Source of the DNA: an uncultured Cohaesibacter sp.
GTDB lineage: Bacteria > Pseudomonadota > Alphaproteobacteria > Rhizobiales > Cohaesibacteraceae
Direction: 5' to 3'
DNA: 64,000 nt
Assembly (NCBI RefSeq): GCF_963682185.1
Contig: NZ_OY821667.1
Span: 1,862,001-1,926,000 of the forward strand
The notes under the pieces are model-generated. The model was not told the DNA's origin. It did no database searches and saw only the letters and a list, made by a program, of their open reading frames with translations. A program made the position numbers and the translations under genes. Shown piece after piece: positions 27,083 to 36,335 of this stretch (positions are counted from its first letter, which is position 1; every line of letters starts with the position of its first letter).

Positions 27083-27300
27083 AACCTTACCCCCAAAATA
27101 CTCTTTTTAGTCACACCAAGATCTTTTGCCGATCTTGCTCCTCTATTTGACAGCCAAAAGGTTTACCAAAAGCGAAAACGGGACGGAAAAATTGAAGCAC
27201 CGGCATGTTTACACATAAGGAAAAGCGCAAATCAAACCCATTGGCTCGACCTGCGCTTTCAACGTCACAGAAATTCAAATATTTGATTTTATTGATTAAT

Positions 27301-27825
27301 TTATTCCAGATAGCCAACAAACGGCACTTCCCGGTATGAGTGTGCCTTGTCCATTCCATAGCCGACGACAAATTTATCAGGACATTCAAAACCGACATAC
27401 TCGGCATTAAGATCGACAGCTCTTTTTCCCGGTTTGTCGAGCAAAACGGCGATGTCAGCCCGGTTGGCGCCACGCTCCTGCAACAGGTTCTTAGCATAAG
27501 CCAGAGTACGCCCGGATTCCAGAATATCATCGATCAGAAGCACATCGCGATCCTTCACAATGACCTCGATGTCCCGCACAACCTTCACATTGCCTGAAGA
27601 TTTGGTGCCAGAGCCGTAGCTAGAGAGCGACATGAATTCCACTTCCAGCGGAACGCCGGCGCGATACAGAGCGCGCAGCAGATCAGCTGCGAACACGAAG
27701 CTTCCCTTGAGGACGGCAATAACGAGCAGATTTTTATAACCAGCCTCTGCGATGGCGTTTGCCAGTTCCTGATTTCGGCTGGCGAGTGTCGCCTCGTCAT
27801 AGAGGACTTCAATGGTATCTGTCAT
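27301..27825 (-). CDS. hpt: Hypoxanthine phosphoribosyltransferase
   Basis: A 174-residue purine-salvage enzyme. The PRPP-binding loop is VLLIDDILESGRTL near 95-108. The substrate-contact region LKGSFVFAADLLRAL lies near 39-53, and the flexible-loop SYGSGTKSSG near 68-77. The C-terminal ECPDKFVVGYGMD is the base-binding segment. It is encoded just downstream of the zinc-ribbon gene on the same strand (60 bp gap), an order I recall from other Hyphomicrobiales. Confidence 0.94.
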   Translation of the reverse strand: MTDTIEVLYDEATLASRNQELANAIAEAGYKNLLVIAVLKGSFVFAADLLRALYRAGVPLEVEFMSLSSYGSGTKSSGNVKVVRDIEVIVKDRDVLLIDDILESGRTLAYAKNLLQERGANRADIAVLLDKPGKRAVDLNAEYVGFECPDKFVVGYGMDKAHSYREVPFVGYLE

Positions 27826-27884
27826 GAATTTTTCCGGCTTCCCTTCAGACGCAGACTCTGTCAGATGGCCTGGCCTTTGATGAT

Positions 27885-29216
27885 CTATTCGTTGAACACG
27901 CGCATCGAGAGATATCGTGCTTGCGCAGGCGCAGCAATCGACGTCTCGATCAGCTTGCGCTCACCCGGCCCGAGACCCACATGGTCCGGTCCGATGGTCC
28001 ATGAATAAAGCTCAAGACGCTCCTTGCCAAGGACGGAAAACTCCACAGAGGGAAGAATCACAGGTTCAGTGCCCGGATTGACCAGTTCCGTCTCGATAGC
28101 AAGCACTGGTGACCCGCTTTTCTGCTCAAGGCGCACATCAACCATCTCGATATCGACACCGACCACATTCACATCCATTCCAAACATGGAATAAAGAGAG
28201 GCAAGGTCTGGAATGCGTTTTACCCAGAATTGAGGCGCCATGAACAGGGCCCCCAGCAAAATCACCGTCGCGGCAAGAGCGGCGCCACCCAGCACCCACT
28301 CCTTTTTCACTGAGCGGCTGGCGCCAGCTCCCCCCTTTTGCTTTTTGGCTCGCGCCTTGCGCCGTCGGCGACGTGCTCGGGCTTCTGTTCCGCCGCGCGC
28401 GACTTTCTTTTGCGCTTCAAAAGCAGCGGCATCCAGAAGATCGACCACAGGAGGCTGGAAATCATCCCCGCCGTCCCCCTTCACGACAAAGGGCTTGGAA
28501 GCCCCATCATCAGCAGCGACGTCGTCCGACCCGGCATCAGACTCTCCTGCAGGCGAAGCCTCGGCTTTCTCAGCTTTCTTGGGTTTTTCAGCTTTCTTAG
28601 TTTTCTTGGGTTTTTCAGGTTTCTCCACCTTGCCAGCAGGCTCATCAAACAGGGAATCGATATCGTCTTGGCTCTGCTCCTCCCCGCCGGAGGGGCTATC
28701 GAACAGAGCGTCGATATCATCCTGACTTTGATCTTCACCGCCGGAAGGGCTGTCAAACAGAGCATCGATATCATCTTGGCTTTGTTCCTCGCCACCAGAC
28801 GGGCTGTCAAACAGAGCGTCGATATCATCCTGGCTTTGCTCTTCACCACCGGAGGGGCTGTCAAACAGCGCGTCGATATCATCCTGACTTTGCTCTTCAC
28901 CACCTGAGGGGCTGTCGAACAACGCGTCGATATCATCCTGACTTTGCTCTTCACCACCGCCAGAAGGGCTATCGAACAAGGCATCGATATCATCCTGACT
29001 TTGTTCCTTTCCCTCAGCAGGCTGCACCTCGGGCTCTTTTGCCGCTGGCTTTGGGGCTGGTTTGGGGTCAGGTGCCTTTTCAGGCTTCGGTTCAGGGGTC
29101 TGTTCCGCATGCCAGGTTTCCCCGCAACTGGAACAACGCACGGACCGCCCTTCAGCGCCGATATAATCATCGGGGACCTGATAGCTTGTCGCACAATTTG
29201 GGCAGGTTATCTTCAT
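27885..29216 (-). CDS. Zinc-ribbon membrane protein with seven SQDDIDALF repeats (MJ0042/DUF3426 type)
   Basis: A 443-residue protein. Residues 1-38 are an MJ0042-type zinc ribbon with C5-x2-C8 and C28-x2-C31. A Pro/Lys/Glu-rich stretch leads to seven tandem copies of an 18-residue unit (core QSQDDIDALFDSPSGG) at about residues 69-195. A Lys/Ala-rich segment, a very basic RARRRRRKARAKKQK stretch and one membrane helix (VLGGAALAATVILLGALF) follow. The C-terminal domain of about 115 residues looks like DUF3426. The start at 29216 puts the first Cys at residue 5. Topology would leave repeats and zinc ribbon in the cytoplasm. Function unknown. Confidence 0.85.
   Translation of the reverse strand: MKITCPNCATSYQVPDDYIGAEGRSVRCSSCGETWHAEQTPEPKPEKAPDPKPAPKPAAKEPEVQPAEGKEQSQDDIDALFDSPSGGGEEQSQDDIDALFDSPSGGEEQSQDDIDALFDSPSGGEEQSQDDIDALFDSPSGGEEQSQDDIDALFDSPSGGEDQSQDDIDALFDSPSGGEEQSQDDIDSLFDEPAGKVEKPEKPKKTKKAEKPKKAEKAEASPAGESDAGSDDVAADDGASKPFVVKGDGGDDFQPPVVDLLDAAAFEAQKKVARGGTEARARRRRRKARAKKQKGGAGASRSVKKEWVLGGAALAATVILLGALFMAPQFWVKRIPDLASLYSMFGMDVNVVGVDIEMVDVRLEQKSGSPVLAIETELVNPGTEPVILPSVEFSVLGKERLELYSWTIGPDHVGLGPGERKLIETSIAAPAQARYLSMRVFNE
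28634..29010 (-). repeat. Seven in-frame 54-bp tandem repeats
   Basis: The GATATC within each copy occurs at 28659, 28713, 28767, 28821, 28875, 28929 and 28986, a period of 54 bp with one step of 57. The copies differ at many synonymous positions while the encoded peptide SQDDID(A/S)LFD stays constant, so the repeat is maintained at protein level. Confidence 0.95.
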
Positions 29217-29442
29217 CGGTGCTTCAACGCTGCAAAGGAATGGGTATAAGCGGCTCCCCGCCTTTTGACGCCCACATTCTAGACAAAGCATTGAAAGGAG
29301 GCGAATCATCCACAACATAGGATATCAGCCATTAAGGCTTTGCCAAGCCCCGCTCAAAGATCAATGATTGTGTATAGTTATCGGGTGAATCGGGACACCA
29401 AATCATGCAAGCTGCCATCAAACGACCAGAAGGAAGATCATA

Positions 29443-30102
29443 TTGATTCGCTTTGAGAATGTTGGCCTGCGCTATGGAATGGGACAGGAAGTGCTGCGCG
29501 ATGTGTCTTTTCACATCCCACAGAACTCCTTTCAGTTTCTTTCCGGCCCCTCGGGGGCTGGCAAGACATCCCTGCTCAAACTGATGTTCCTTTCGCTCAA
29601 GCCCAACCGCGGCCTGATCAAGATCTTCGGACGTGATACCGCTCGCCTTGACCATGACGAACTTGCCAAGCTGCGCCGACAGATCGGCTTTGTCTTTCAG
29701 GAATTCCGCCTGCTCAACCATCTAACAACCTTCGAAAATGTCGCTTTGCCATTACGGGTCAAGGGCATGTCTGAGAGTGCCTATAGAACCGATGTGGCCG
29801 AATTGCTGGAATGGGTTGGTCTTGGCCACCGTATGCATGTCTATCCGCCTGTAATGTCTGGTGGGGAAAAGCAGCGCGCTGCGATTGCGCGTGCCCTCAT
29901 CTCCCGCCCGAAGCTTCTGCTGGCAGACGAGCCCACCGGTAACGTTGACCCGATTCTTGCCCGCCGCCTTCTGCGCCTGTTTGTTGAATTGCACAGATCA
30001 GGTACTTCCATTGTCATCGCAACGCACGACACCAGTCTGATGGATCAGATTGAGGCGCGCCGCATTGTGCTGAACGATGGAACTCTCTACATTTACGATT
30101 AA
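29443..30102 (+). CDS. ftsE: Cell division ATP-binding protein FtsE
   Basis: A 219-residue ABC ATPase that works with FtsX to control septal peptidoglycan hydrolases. Walker A is GPSGAGKTS, the signature is MSGGEKQRAAIARAL, Walker B is LLLADEPTG and the switch His lies in IATHD. The start codon is TTG at 29443, preceded by AGAAGGAAG; no ATG fits, since the fold begins at once with IRFENVGLRY. ftsX follows after 14 bp. Confidence 0.96.
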   Translation: MIRFENVGLRYGMGQEVLRDVSFHIPQNSFQFLSGPSGAGKTSLLKLMFLSLKPNRGLIKIFGRDTARLDHDELAKLRRQIGFVFQEFRLLNHLTTFENVALPLRVKGMSESAYRTDVAELLEWVGLGHRMHVYPPVMSGGEKQRAAIARALISRPKLLLADEPTGNVDPILARRLLRLFVELHRSGTSIVIATHDTSLMDQIEARRIVLNDGTLYIYD

Positions 30103-30116
30103 GAGAGGAGAGCCCC

Positions 30117-31307
30117 ATGGCCAGACGCCCCACCGATAGAGACGGACAAGACAGAACGCACGCCCCGATGCCGTCCAGCACGCCACGCGTCGGCCCCAAT
30201 CTTGGTCCCAGGCCCGGTCCTGTGGGCGAGGAAGCGTTCAAGCCGCATGCCAGCACCAGACAACCGGCAGGCCCCAATGAGCTGCCTTCCCTGACCAAGG
30301 GCAAGAATCCGCTCTCCAAACCGGGCAAGGTGCGCAAGAAAAGCTCCAGAATGCGCCAGCTGCGTCAGATGAAGCCCAAGCGCTTTACCCAGCAGATCCC
30401 CTTCTCGGACAAGAAGCCCGGCCCGATTGTCCCCAAAGGAACCATCGCGGGTCACGCGCTCGTACTGGTGATCGCCATCATGAGCTTCCTTGCCGCACTC
30501 ACTGTCGCAGCCGTGACCATCATTTCCGATGCCACGCGGGACTGGCAATCTGACATCAGCCGCGGCGCAACCATCCAGATCAGACAGCTGGAGGGCGTCG
30601 AGATGGAAGGGGAATTGGCCAAGGCCATCAATATTGCGCGCCAGACTCCGGGCATCACAAGCGCCACGGCCCTCACCTCAGACGAATCCAATTCGCTGCT
30701 CGAGCCATGGCTGGGGTTGGATATCACCTTTGATGATCTGCCAATTCCACGTCTCATTGAGTTGACCATCGATGACCCTTCGGCAGTGGACTTCGCCTCA
30801 TTAAGCAAGCAATTGCAGGAGCAGGTGCCCGGCGCCGTTCTGGATAACCACCGCTTCTGGGTGGAACGACTGCGTTCCATGGCCGAAACCGCCATCTTCA
30901 TCGGCTTCACCATCATGGTGCTGGTCGTCACAGCCACGGTTTTGACTGTGGTCTTTGCCACCAGATCGGCCATGTCGGGCAACAAGGAAACGATCGAGGT
31001 GCTCCACTTTGTGGGGGCCAGCAACAAGTTCATTGCTGGCGAATTCCAGCGCAAATTCTTTACCCTCGGCTTTCAGGGCGCCCTTGCTGGCGGCGGAACC
31101 GCCGTCGTCACCTTCCTCATCATACAGGTGTTGCTGCGCGCTCAGGAAGGGTCTGCGGCCCTTGACCAGATGCAGGCCCTGCTCGGCGTGGTGCAACTGG
31201 GCACCAATGCCTATCTTGGCACCTTCGCTCTGGTGATCTTGATCGCCGTATTCACCGCAATCACAACACGATTGACAGTTATGAATACGTTGAAAAAACT
31301 ATCCTGA
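30117..31307 (+). CDS. ftsX: Cell division protein FtsX with long N-terminal extension
   Basis: The membrane partner of FtsE, 396 residues. The first membrane helix (ALVLVIAIMSFLAALTVAAVTI) starts only near residue 118. The preceding part is a basic, Pro-rich, probably disordered cytoplasmic extension. The periplasmic loop covers about 140-255. The FtsX core with three further helices follows, including EVLHFVGASNKFIAGEFQRKF. The core is canonical. The extension is longer than in E. coli FtsX. Translated with ftsE. Confidence 0.93.
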   Translation: MARRPTDRDGQDRTHAPMPSSTPRVGPNLGPRPGPVGEEAFKPHASTRQPAGPNELPSLTKGKNPLSKPGKVRKKSSRMRQLRQMKPKRFTQQIPFSDKKPGPIVPKGTIAGHALVLVIAIMSFLAALTVAAVTIISDATRDWQSDISRGATIQIRQLEGVEMEGELAKAINIARQTPGITSATALTSDESNSLLEPWLGLDITFDDLPIPRLIELTIDDPSAVDFASLSKQLQEQVPGAVLDNHRFWVERLRSMAETAIFIGFTIMVLVVTATVLTVVFATRSAMSGNKETIEVLHFVGASNKFIAGEFQRKFFTLGFQGALAGGGTAVVTFLIIQVLLRAQEGSAALDQMQALLGVVQLGTNAYLGTFALVILIAVFTAITTRLTVMNTLKKLS

Positions 31308-31378
31308 GCAGAATTGGCCTCGACAGGCTATGCCCAAATGCGGATAAAGCACCCATTAGAACAAACGCCGGATCCGGA

Positions 31379-32020
31379 ATGCCCCAGTCACTCGCACAAC
31401 AGAGCTCTGCCTTGAGAAAAGGGCTATACGCACTTTTGTTCGCAGCCTCTATTGGTCTGTGTGCGCTGTTGATCGGCTGGGCAATCTTCATCGCCTACGC
31501 GCTGACAGCCGACGAAACGCCCCCTGAGCCAGCCGACGCCATCGTGGTTGTTACAGGAGGCGCAGGACGACTGGAAAGAGCCATTGAGCTGCTCAAGGAA
31601 GGCAAAGGCCACAAACTGCTCATTTCCGGCGTTCACTACAGAAACTCGGACCACACGCTCTTTGCCCGTTTCGATCTGGATAAAGAAATGATCAACTGCT
31701 GTGTCGATCTGGACAGGGAAGCGCTGAATACGGTTGCCAATGCCACCCAGACGGCGATCTGGGCCAAGGAAAACAATTTCAAAAGCCTCATCATCGTCAC
31801 CAGCGCTTATCACATGCCCCGGACCCTTTTGGAAATGCGCCGTGCTGCACCAGACGTATCCTTCCAAAGCGATCTCGTAGCCGGACCAACCAAACAGCCG
31901 CTCTTGTCGCGCCTGATCAACTGGAACACGGTACACCTGCTAACCAAGGAATATTTCAAGCTTCTGGCCGCTGTACTGCACGGGACTACCGAGAGACTCT
32001 TGAGCCATCGGGGGCAATAG
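31379..32020 (+). CDS. YdcF-family (DUF218) membrane-anchored protein
   Basis: A 213-residue protein with one N-terminal membrane helix (about 19-42) and a DUF218 domain beginning ADAIVVVTGGAGRLERAIELLKEG. It includes LLISGV and VTSAYHMPRTLLEMRRA, typical of the ElyC/SanA/YdcF group, which has been linked to envelope polysaccharide metabolism. The location between ftsX and plsC is the arrangement seen in related Hyphomicrobiales. Precise function unknown. Confidence 0.87.
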   Translation: MPQSLAQQSSALRKGLYALLFAASIGLCALLIGWAIFIAYALTADETPPEPADAIVVVTGGAGRLERAIELLKEGKGHKLLISGVHYRNSDHTLFARFDLDKEMINCCVDLDREALNTVANATQTAIWAKENNFKSLIIVTSAYHMPRTLLEMRRAAPDVSFQSDLVAGPTKQPLLSRLINWNTVHLLTKEYFKLLAAVLHGTTERLLSHRGQ

Positions 32021-32214
32021 CCTGAGACGATCATGTCTCTGGACAGATCTGTCATTTTCACCGATAAATGGTTTCACCAAGCCAGATCCGAGAGCTGAGC
32101 GTTCGGAGCTGCACAAAGGCACATAAAAACCAATGGACCAGTGCGTGTCTTTCAAACCGGAAGAGCCGAATGAAAGAAAAACGCATCAGATAACCCGAGC
32201 GGAACAAGACCCAG

Positions 32215-32976
32215 ATGCTGATTATCCGATCCGTGCTATTCAACGCAGCCTTTTATCTGTCGACAGCGCTCATGCTGATCATATCCATTCTCACCTACCC
32301 CCTGCCCCGCCGCTATCTGATCAAGTTGGCAGGCATTTGGGCAAAGGTCTGTGCATGGTTATTCACCACCATCGTGGGCGGCAGCTATGAGGTGAGAGGG
32401 GCGGAAAATATTCCCAAAGGCCAGAGCATCATCCTCGCTTCCAAACATATGAGCGCCTTTGAAACCTTCGCTCTGGTACCGCTGGTGGACGACCCACTAT
32501 TCATTCTCAAGCGCGAATTGCTGCGCTATCCACTTTTCGGCTGGGCCTTGCTGAAAACCGACATGATCCCCATCGACCGCAGCGCCGGACTGAAAGCCCT
32601 GCGCGGCATGCTGCTCGAAGCGCGCAAGAAAATGACCGCCGACAGCCGGCAACTCATCATCTTTCCCGAAGGCACACGCCGGCGCCCGGACACCGAGCCA
32701 GCCTATAAATTCGGTATCAGCCATATCTATCATGCCCTGAAAGTGCCCTGCTATCCGGTGGCTCTCAACACCGGTCTGTTCTGGCCGAAAGGCAGCCCGA
32801 TTCGCCATTCCGGCAAAATCATCATCGAGATTCTACCTCCGATCGAACCGGGCATGGGGATGCGGCCATTTTTCGAACAACTTAGTAAAACCATAGAATC
32901 GCATTCAAATCGGCTGATTTCCGAAGCCCGTGCCGCGAACAAAGACCTCCCTCCACCAACAAAAACCGAAGCCTAG
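32215..32976 (+). CDS. plsC: 1-Acyl-sn-glycerol-3-phosphate acyltransferase
   Basis: A 253-residue membrane-bound acyltransferase of phospholipid synthesis that makes phosphatidate from lysophosphatidate. An N-terminal hydrophobic segment (about 5-30) precedes the catalytic block. The usual HX4D motif appears as HMSAFE (H-x4-E) within SKHMSAFETF. The glycerol-phosphate site is FPEGTRRRPD. H-x4-E forms occur in rhizobial relatives, so activity is likely. The last gene of the ftsEX-ydcF-plsC run. Confidence 0.9.
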   Translation: MLIIRSVLFNAAFYLSTALMLIISILTYPLPRRYLIKLAGIWAKVCAWLFTTIVGGSYEVRGAENIPKGQSIILASKHMSAFETFALVPLVDDPLFILKRELLRYPLFGWALLKTDMIPIDRSAGLKALRGMLLEARKKMTADSRQLIIFPEGTRRRPDTEPAYKFGISHIYHALKVPCYPVALNTGLFWPKGSPIRHSGKIIIEILPPIEPGMGMRPFFEQLSKTIESHSNRLISEARAANKDLPPPTKTEA

Positions 32977-33098
32977 ATTCTAAATATTGTATTTTTTAAG
33001 AATCGAACTACATAATGTAGATAAAGAACAAGTTGCATCCCATTAAGGAATGTTCTATATTTGTTCTCGTCAAGATCAAGATGTGTTGGGGATCGAGT

Positions 33099-33461
33099 AT
33101 GTCGTTTGGGGCCATTGGGGACTTTGCTGTCGACAGCCTGCGCAATCGCTTCTGCTACTGGCAGAGCGACAGCGGCAATCGATATATTTTCACCCAGATT
33201 CCCGAAGATGACATTTCCAGCTTTGAAAATTGCATCCTGTTGCTGGCCACCGAAAGCGCCGACAAGCTTCAGCCTGAATTGAAGTGGATCGGCGAAATTT
33301 CGGATCTGTCCCCGCTCGCCTTTCGCGATATCGCCCCTGAGGACATCAAGGATGTTGCGGTCTATGTTCACCTGCTGGCAGGCAGCGAACATGAACGTCA
33401 ACAGGTCATTGACGATCTGGCACGCGATGCCGGACGGGAAATCTGTCTGCTCAGCGCCTGA
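33099..33461 (+). CDS. Hypothetical protein, 120 residues
   Basis: I do not recognise this protein. It is soluble, mildly acidic, starts with SFGAIGDFAVDSLRNRFCYWQSD and has alternating hydrophobic residues (CILLLATES, VAVYVHLLAG) suggesting an alpha/beta fold. Codon use matches the neighbours. The start at 33099 follows GGGGATCGAG. An in-frame start 22 codons upstream is possible but has no better site. It is transcribed in the direction of plsC, 122 bp downstream. Confidence 0.6.
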   Translation: MSFGAIGDFAVDSLRNRFCYWQSDSGNRYIFTQIPEDDISSFENCILLLATESADKLQPELKWIGEISDLSPLAFRDIAPEDIKDVAVYVHLLAGSEHERQQVIDDLARDAGREICLLSA

Positions 33462-33545
33462 GACACATCAGGCTCAAAGCTACAGACGGCCTCATGATAG
33501 CCGCCTCTCATATAATCGCTCTTGCTTCTCCGCTGCGTCGTGCCT

Positions 33546-34094
33546 TTAGGGTTTGGCCTTTTGCCTTAGTGCGTCAGCCAGCTCATAAAGAGCTTCATCC
33601 TCGATATTGATCTCCTTGAGATGATCCACCGTGTTGAGCACATAGTCGATATTCGGACCGGCGTCACCCTGACTTTTCAGAACAATCTTAACTTGTTCCT
33701 CAAGGCCTAGCTTTCCGGCATATTGCCCATGCGTTGTGTCGGCAATATAGGTCACGGCATCCACCTTGCGCGGGGCACCATCAGCCGTGATCGAAGCGAT
33801 CTTGACGGGCACGAATTCTTCCAGATAGACGGAGGTAACCTGTTCGCGCGCACGCAGATAGTCAATCACCGCATCGCGCTGGCTGGCGTCGACGCGGAAC
33901 ACCATCCCCTGGCAGGAACCGCCCTCACTCAGTCCCATCACCAGTCCTGGATTTTCCGGCGATCCGCGATAGACATGGGAATAGACACAGAGTGCGCGGT
34001 GATAGCCTTCGAGGGTACCAATATAGGATTCTTCAAAGTCGAATCCGGGTCGCCACATGAGTGAGCCATAACCAAAGACCCAAAGATCGCGCAT
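33546..34094 (-). CDS. ChaC-like gamma-glutamylcyclotransferase
   Basis: A 182-residue enzyme expected to cleave glutathione to 5-oxoproline and Cys-Gly. The substrate loop is WVFGYGSLMWRPGF at residues 5-18. The catalytic Glu is probably that of YLRARE near 88-93. The chain then runs through YIADTTHGQYAG, as in ChaC proteins. The start at 34094 follows GGAGGCAGTTGGC; an ATG ten codons upstream has no such site. Confidence 0.9.
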   Translation of the reverse strand: MRDLWVFGYGSLMWRPGFDFEESYIGTLEGYHRALCVYSHVYRGSPENPGLVMGLSEGGSCQGMVFRVDASQRDAVIDYLRAREQVTSVYLEEFVPVKIASITADGAPRKVDAVTYIADTTHGQYAGKLGLEEQVKIVLKSQGDAGPNIDYVLNTVDHLKEINIEDEALYELADALRQKAKP

Positions 34095-34231
34095 GCCAAC
34101 TGCCTCCAAACAGGATACAAACAACTAAAATCGGTTCGCTATAAAAACCGCCATGATTGCGCCATAAGATAAAGCAACAAAGGACGTGAAATACCAACAC
34201 CGATCGACATTTGCAACAGAACGAGTGCCAA

Positions 34232-35287
34232 ATGCCTCAACAGCCAGCTGAGCAAACCAACCAGATCAAGCAGAAAAAAGGCGCCAAACACCTCCTATGG
34301 GGTGTCGCCATCATTCTTGTCCTGATCGCAGCTGGATGGTCAGGCTTCTGGTATTATGGCTATACGACGACCCAGGCGCTGGTGGATCGCTTTGTCGCCC
34401 GTGAGGTGAACGGACAGAAAGTAGTTCGCTGTCAGGATCGCACTCTAGGCGGCTACCCGGTGCGGCTGGCCCTTGATTGTTCGTCCTACGCGGTTGTCGA
34501 TCCCGCCTCCGGATGGCAGGTCACCGGCGGCCCCTTGCAAGTCTACTGGCAAATTCATGAGCCGGGTCAGGCCAGTATCAAGACCCACGCCCCCATGCAT
34601 ATCGAGCAGCCAGCCTTTGGCCAGAGCTATGACATCACGGGCAGCCTGATCCAGAGTTCAGTTTTGCTCACCCCGCCCAATGGCATACGCGCCGTATCCT
34701 TCAAAGCGGAGGACGCCACGCTGGCCGCCAACAATGCAGCCCTTGGCCAACCCGTTGGCACCATCAAGGCTGACAGCCTTGAGTTCAATGCCAGCCCACG
34801 ACAGCAGACAACCGGCGATCTGGATCTCACTTTCAAGGCCAGTGAGCTTTCCATCGACCGCATCCCTGTTCTCAATGGCGAAATGACCTTCACCGCCAAG
34901 GAAGGCCTGAATGCCCTGTTACAGGACCGAAGGGATCCGACCGGTCTATGGCTACGCCAATCGGGCAAAATCGAGAATATCGATGGTTGGCTGGAAATTG
35001 GCCAGAAGACCCTGAAGCTGAAGGGTGACATCACCTTCAATCAGGCAGGTCTTGCCAATGGCACCCTCAAGCTGCGTATTCTCAATCCCAACCTTGAAAC
35101 CGCCCAGATAAAGCCGACCCTCTCGGCCAAGCGCGACGGCTTTAACGGCCCGCTCACCGGCCTGCAATTGATGGGGAAACCAGTTCGGGATGGAGATCTG
35201 GTCGGCTCTGAAGTCAAGATCACACTGATCAATGGTGCAATAAAGGCAGGATTCCTGCCTTTGGGAACCCTGCCTGCTTTACGATAG
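34232..35287 (+). CDS. DUF2125 domain-containing protein
   Basis: A 351-residue protein with an N-terminal membrane anchor (LLWGVAIILVLIAAGWSGFWYYGY) and a large periplasmic region of beta-rich character. The conserved CQDRTLGGYPVRLALDC segment near residues 70-90 contains two cysteines that may pair. It matches the alphaproteobacterial DUF2125 family, which has no known function. Start is uncertain: the ATG at 34232 or a TTG at 34211. It is encoded next to tyrC, convergent with it. Confidence 0.82.
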   Translation: MPQQPAEQTNQIKQKKGAKHLLWGVAIILVLIAAGWSGFWYYGYTTTQALVDRFVAREVNGQKVVRCQDRTLGGYPVRLALDCSSYAVVDPASGWQVTGGPLQVYWQIHEPGQASIKTHAPMHIEQPAFGQSYDITGSLIQSSVLLTPPNGIRAVSFKAEDATLAANNAALGQPVGTIKADSLEFNASPRQQTTGDLDLTFKASELSIDRIPVLNGEMTFTAKEGLNALLQDRRDPTGLWLRQSGKIENIDGWLEIGQKTLKLKGDITFNQAGLANGTLKLRILNPNLETAQIKPTLSAKRDGFNGPLTGLQLMGKPVRDGDLVGSEVKITLINGAIKAGFLPLGTLPALR

Positions 35288-35355
35288 CGTTTTAGAACAA
35301 AGTGCGTTAGGGCCGAAAACCAGATACCTCACGCTTGCGCATCCAGTGATAGCGA

Positions 35356-36330
35356 TCAGCTGCCTGTATATTCGTGATCGTCGCTGCTCAGAGTCGGCGC
35401 ATGGGTCTCGCCCTCTTTGATATGGCGGCCAAAGTCCGATGCGGCAATTTCCTGACCGGCATCGATAATGCTGCGGCGAATGGAACGCGTGCGCGAGAAG
35501 AGATCGAACAGCGCATCTCCGTCTCCCCAGCGAATGGCCCGCTGCAAAGCCGTCAAATCTTCGGTAAAGCGCCCCAGCATTTCCAGAGCAGCTTCCTTGT
35601 TATGCAAAAAGACATCCCGCCACATGGTCGGGTCGGATGCCGCAATACGGGTAAAGTCGCGGAAACCACCGGCAGAATATTTGATGACTTCGGAATTGGT
35701 CACCATTTCCAGATCCGACGCGGTACCCACGATATTATAGGCAATCAGATGCGGCAGGTGAGAGGTGATGGCCAGAACATTGTCGTGATGATGCGCATCC
35801 ATCAGCTCCACGTTGGACCCGACCGTTGACCAGAAGGTCTTGACCTTCTCGATCGCTCCTTCATCCGTGCCCTCAGGTGGCGTCAAAATACACCAGCGAT
35901 TGACAAAGAGCTCGGCAAAGCCCGCATCAGGGCCGGATTCCTCGGTGCCCGCAATCGGGTGCCCCGGCACGAAATGAACATGAGCGGGCAGATGTGGCTG
36001 CATCTGGCGAATGATCGACATCTTGACCGATCCGACATCCGTGACGATGGCGCCTTCTTTCAGGTTGGGCGCAATCGCCTCGGCCACGGTGCCACAAACA
36101 CCGACAGGCGTACAGACCACAACGAAGTCGGCATCCTTTACGCTCTCAGCCACATCCTTGTGATAGCTGTCTCCCAAGCCCAATTCTTCAGCACGCGCCA
36201 ATGTGGCGTCTGATCGCGTATGCACCGCGATATGCTCGACCAGCCCTTTTTGACGGGCGGCCAAAGAAATGGAAGACCCCAGAAGACCGATACCGATCAG
36301 GGTCATGCGCTTGAAAAGAAAGTCTGTCAT
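35356..36330 (-). CDS. tyrC: Prephenate/arogenate dehydrogenase
   Basis: A 324-residue enzyme of tyrosine synthesis that oxidatively decarboxylates prephenate or arogenate. The Rossmann motif is LIGIGLLGSSISLA at 11-24. The active-site region shows VTDVGSVK, HFVPGHPIAGTEESG and TSHLPHLIAY. There is no fused chorismate mutase or ACT domain. It begins only 5 bp after the hisC stop codon, so chorismate mutase, hisC and tyrC probably form one minus-strand operon. Confidence 0.93.
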   Translation of the reverse strand: MTDFLFKRMTLIGIGLLGSSISLAARQKGLVEHIAVHTRSDATLARAEELGLGDSYHKDVAESVKDADFVVVCTPVGVCGTVAEAIAPNLKEGAIVTDVGSVKMSIIRQMQPHLPAHVHFVPGHPIAGTEESGPDAGFAELFVNRWCILTPPEGTDEGAIEKVKTFWSTVGSNVELMDAHHHDNVLAITSHLPHLIAYNIVGTASDLEMVTNSEVIKYSAGGFRDFTRIAASDPTMWRDVFLHNKEAALEMLGRFTEDLTALQRAIRWGDGDALFDLFSRTRSIRRSIIDAGQEIAASDFGRHIKEGETHAPTLSSDDHEYTGS

Positions 36331-36335
36331 CCAAT

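Noticed and set aside
28634-29010. Regular 54-bp repeats considered as a CRISPR array
   Set aside because: There are no spacers, the period is in frame and the encoded peptide is constant, so it is a coding tandem repeat.
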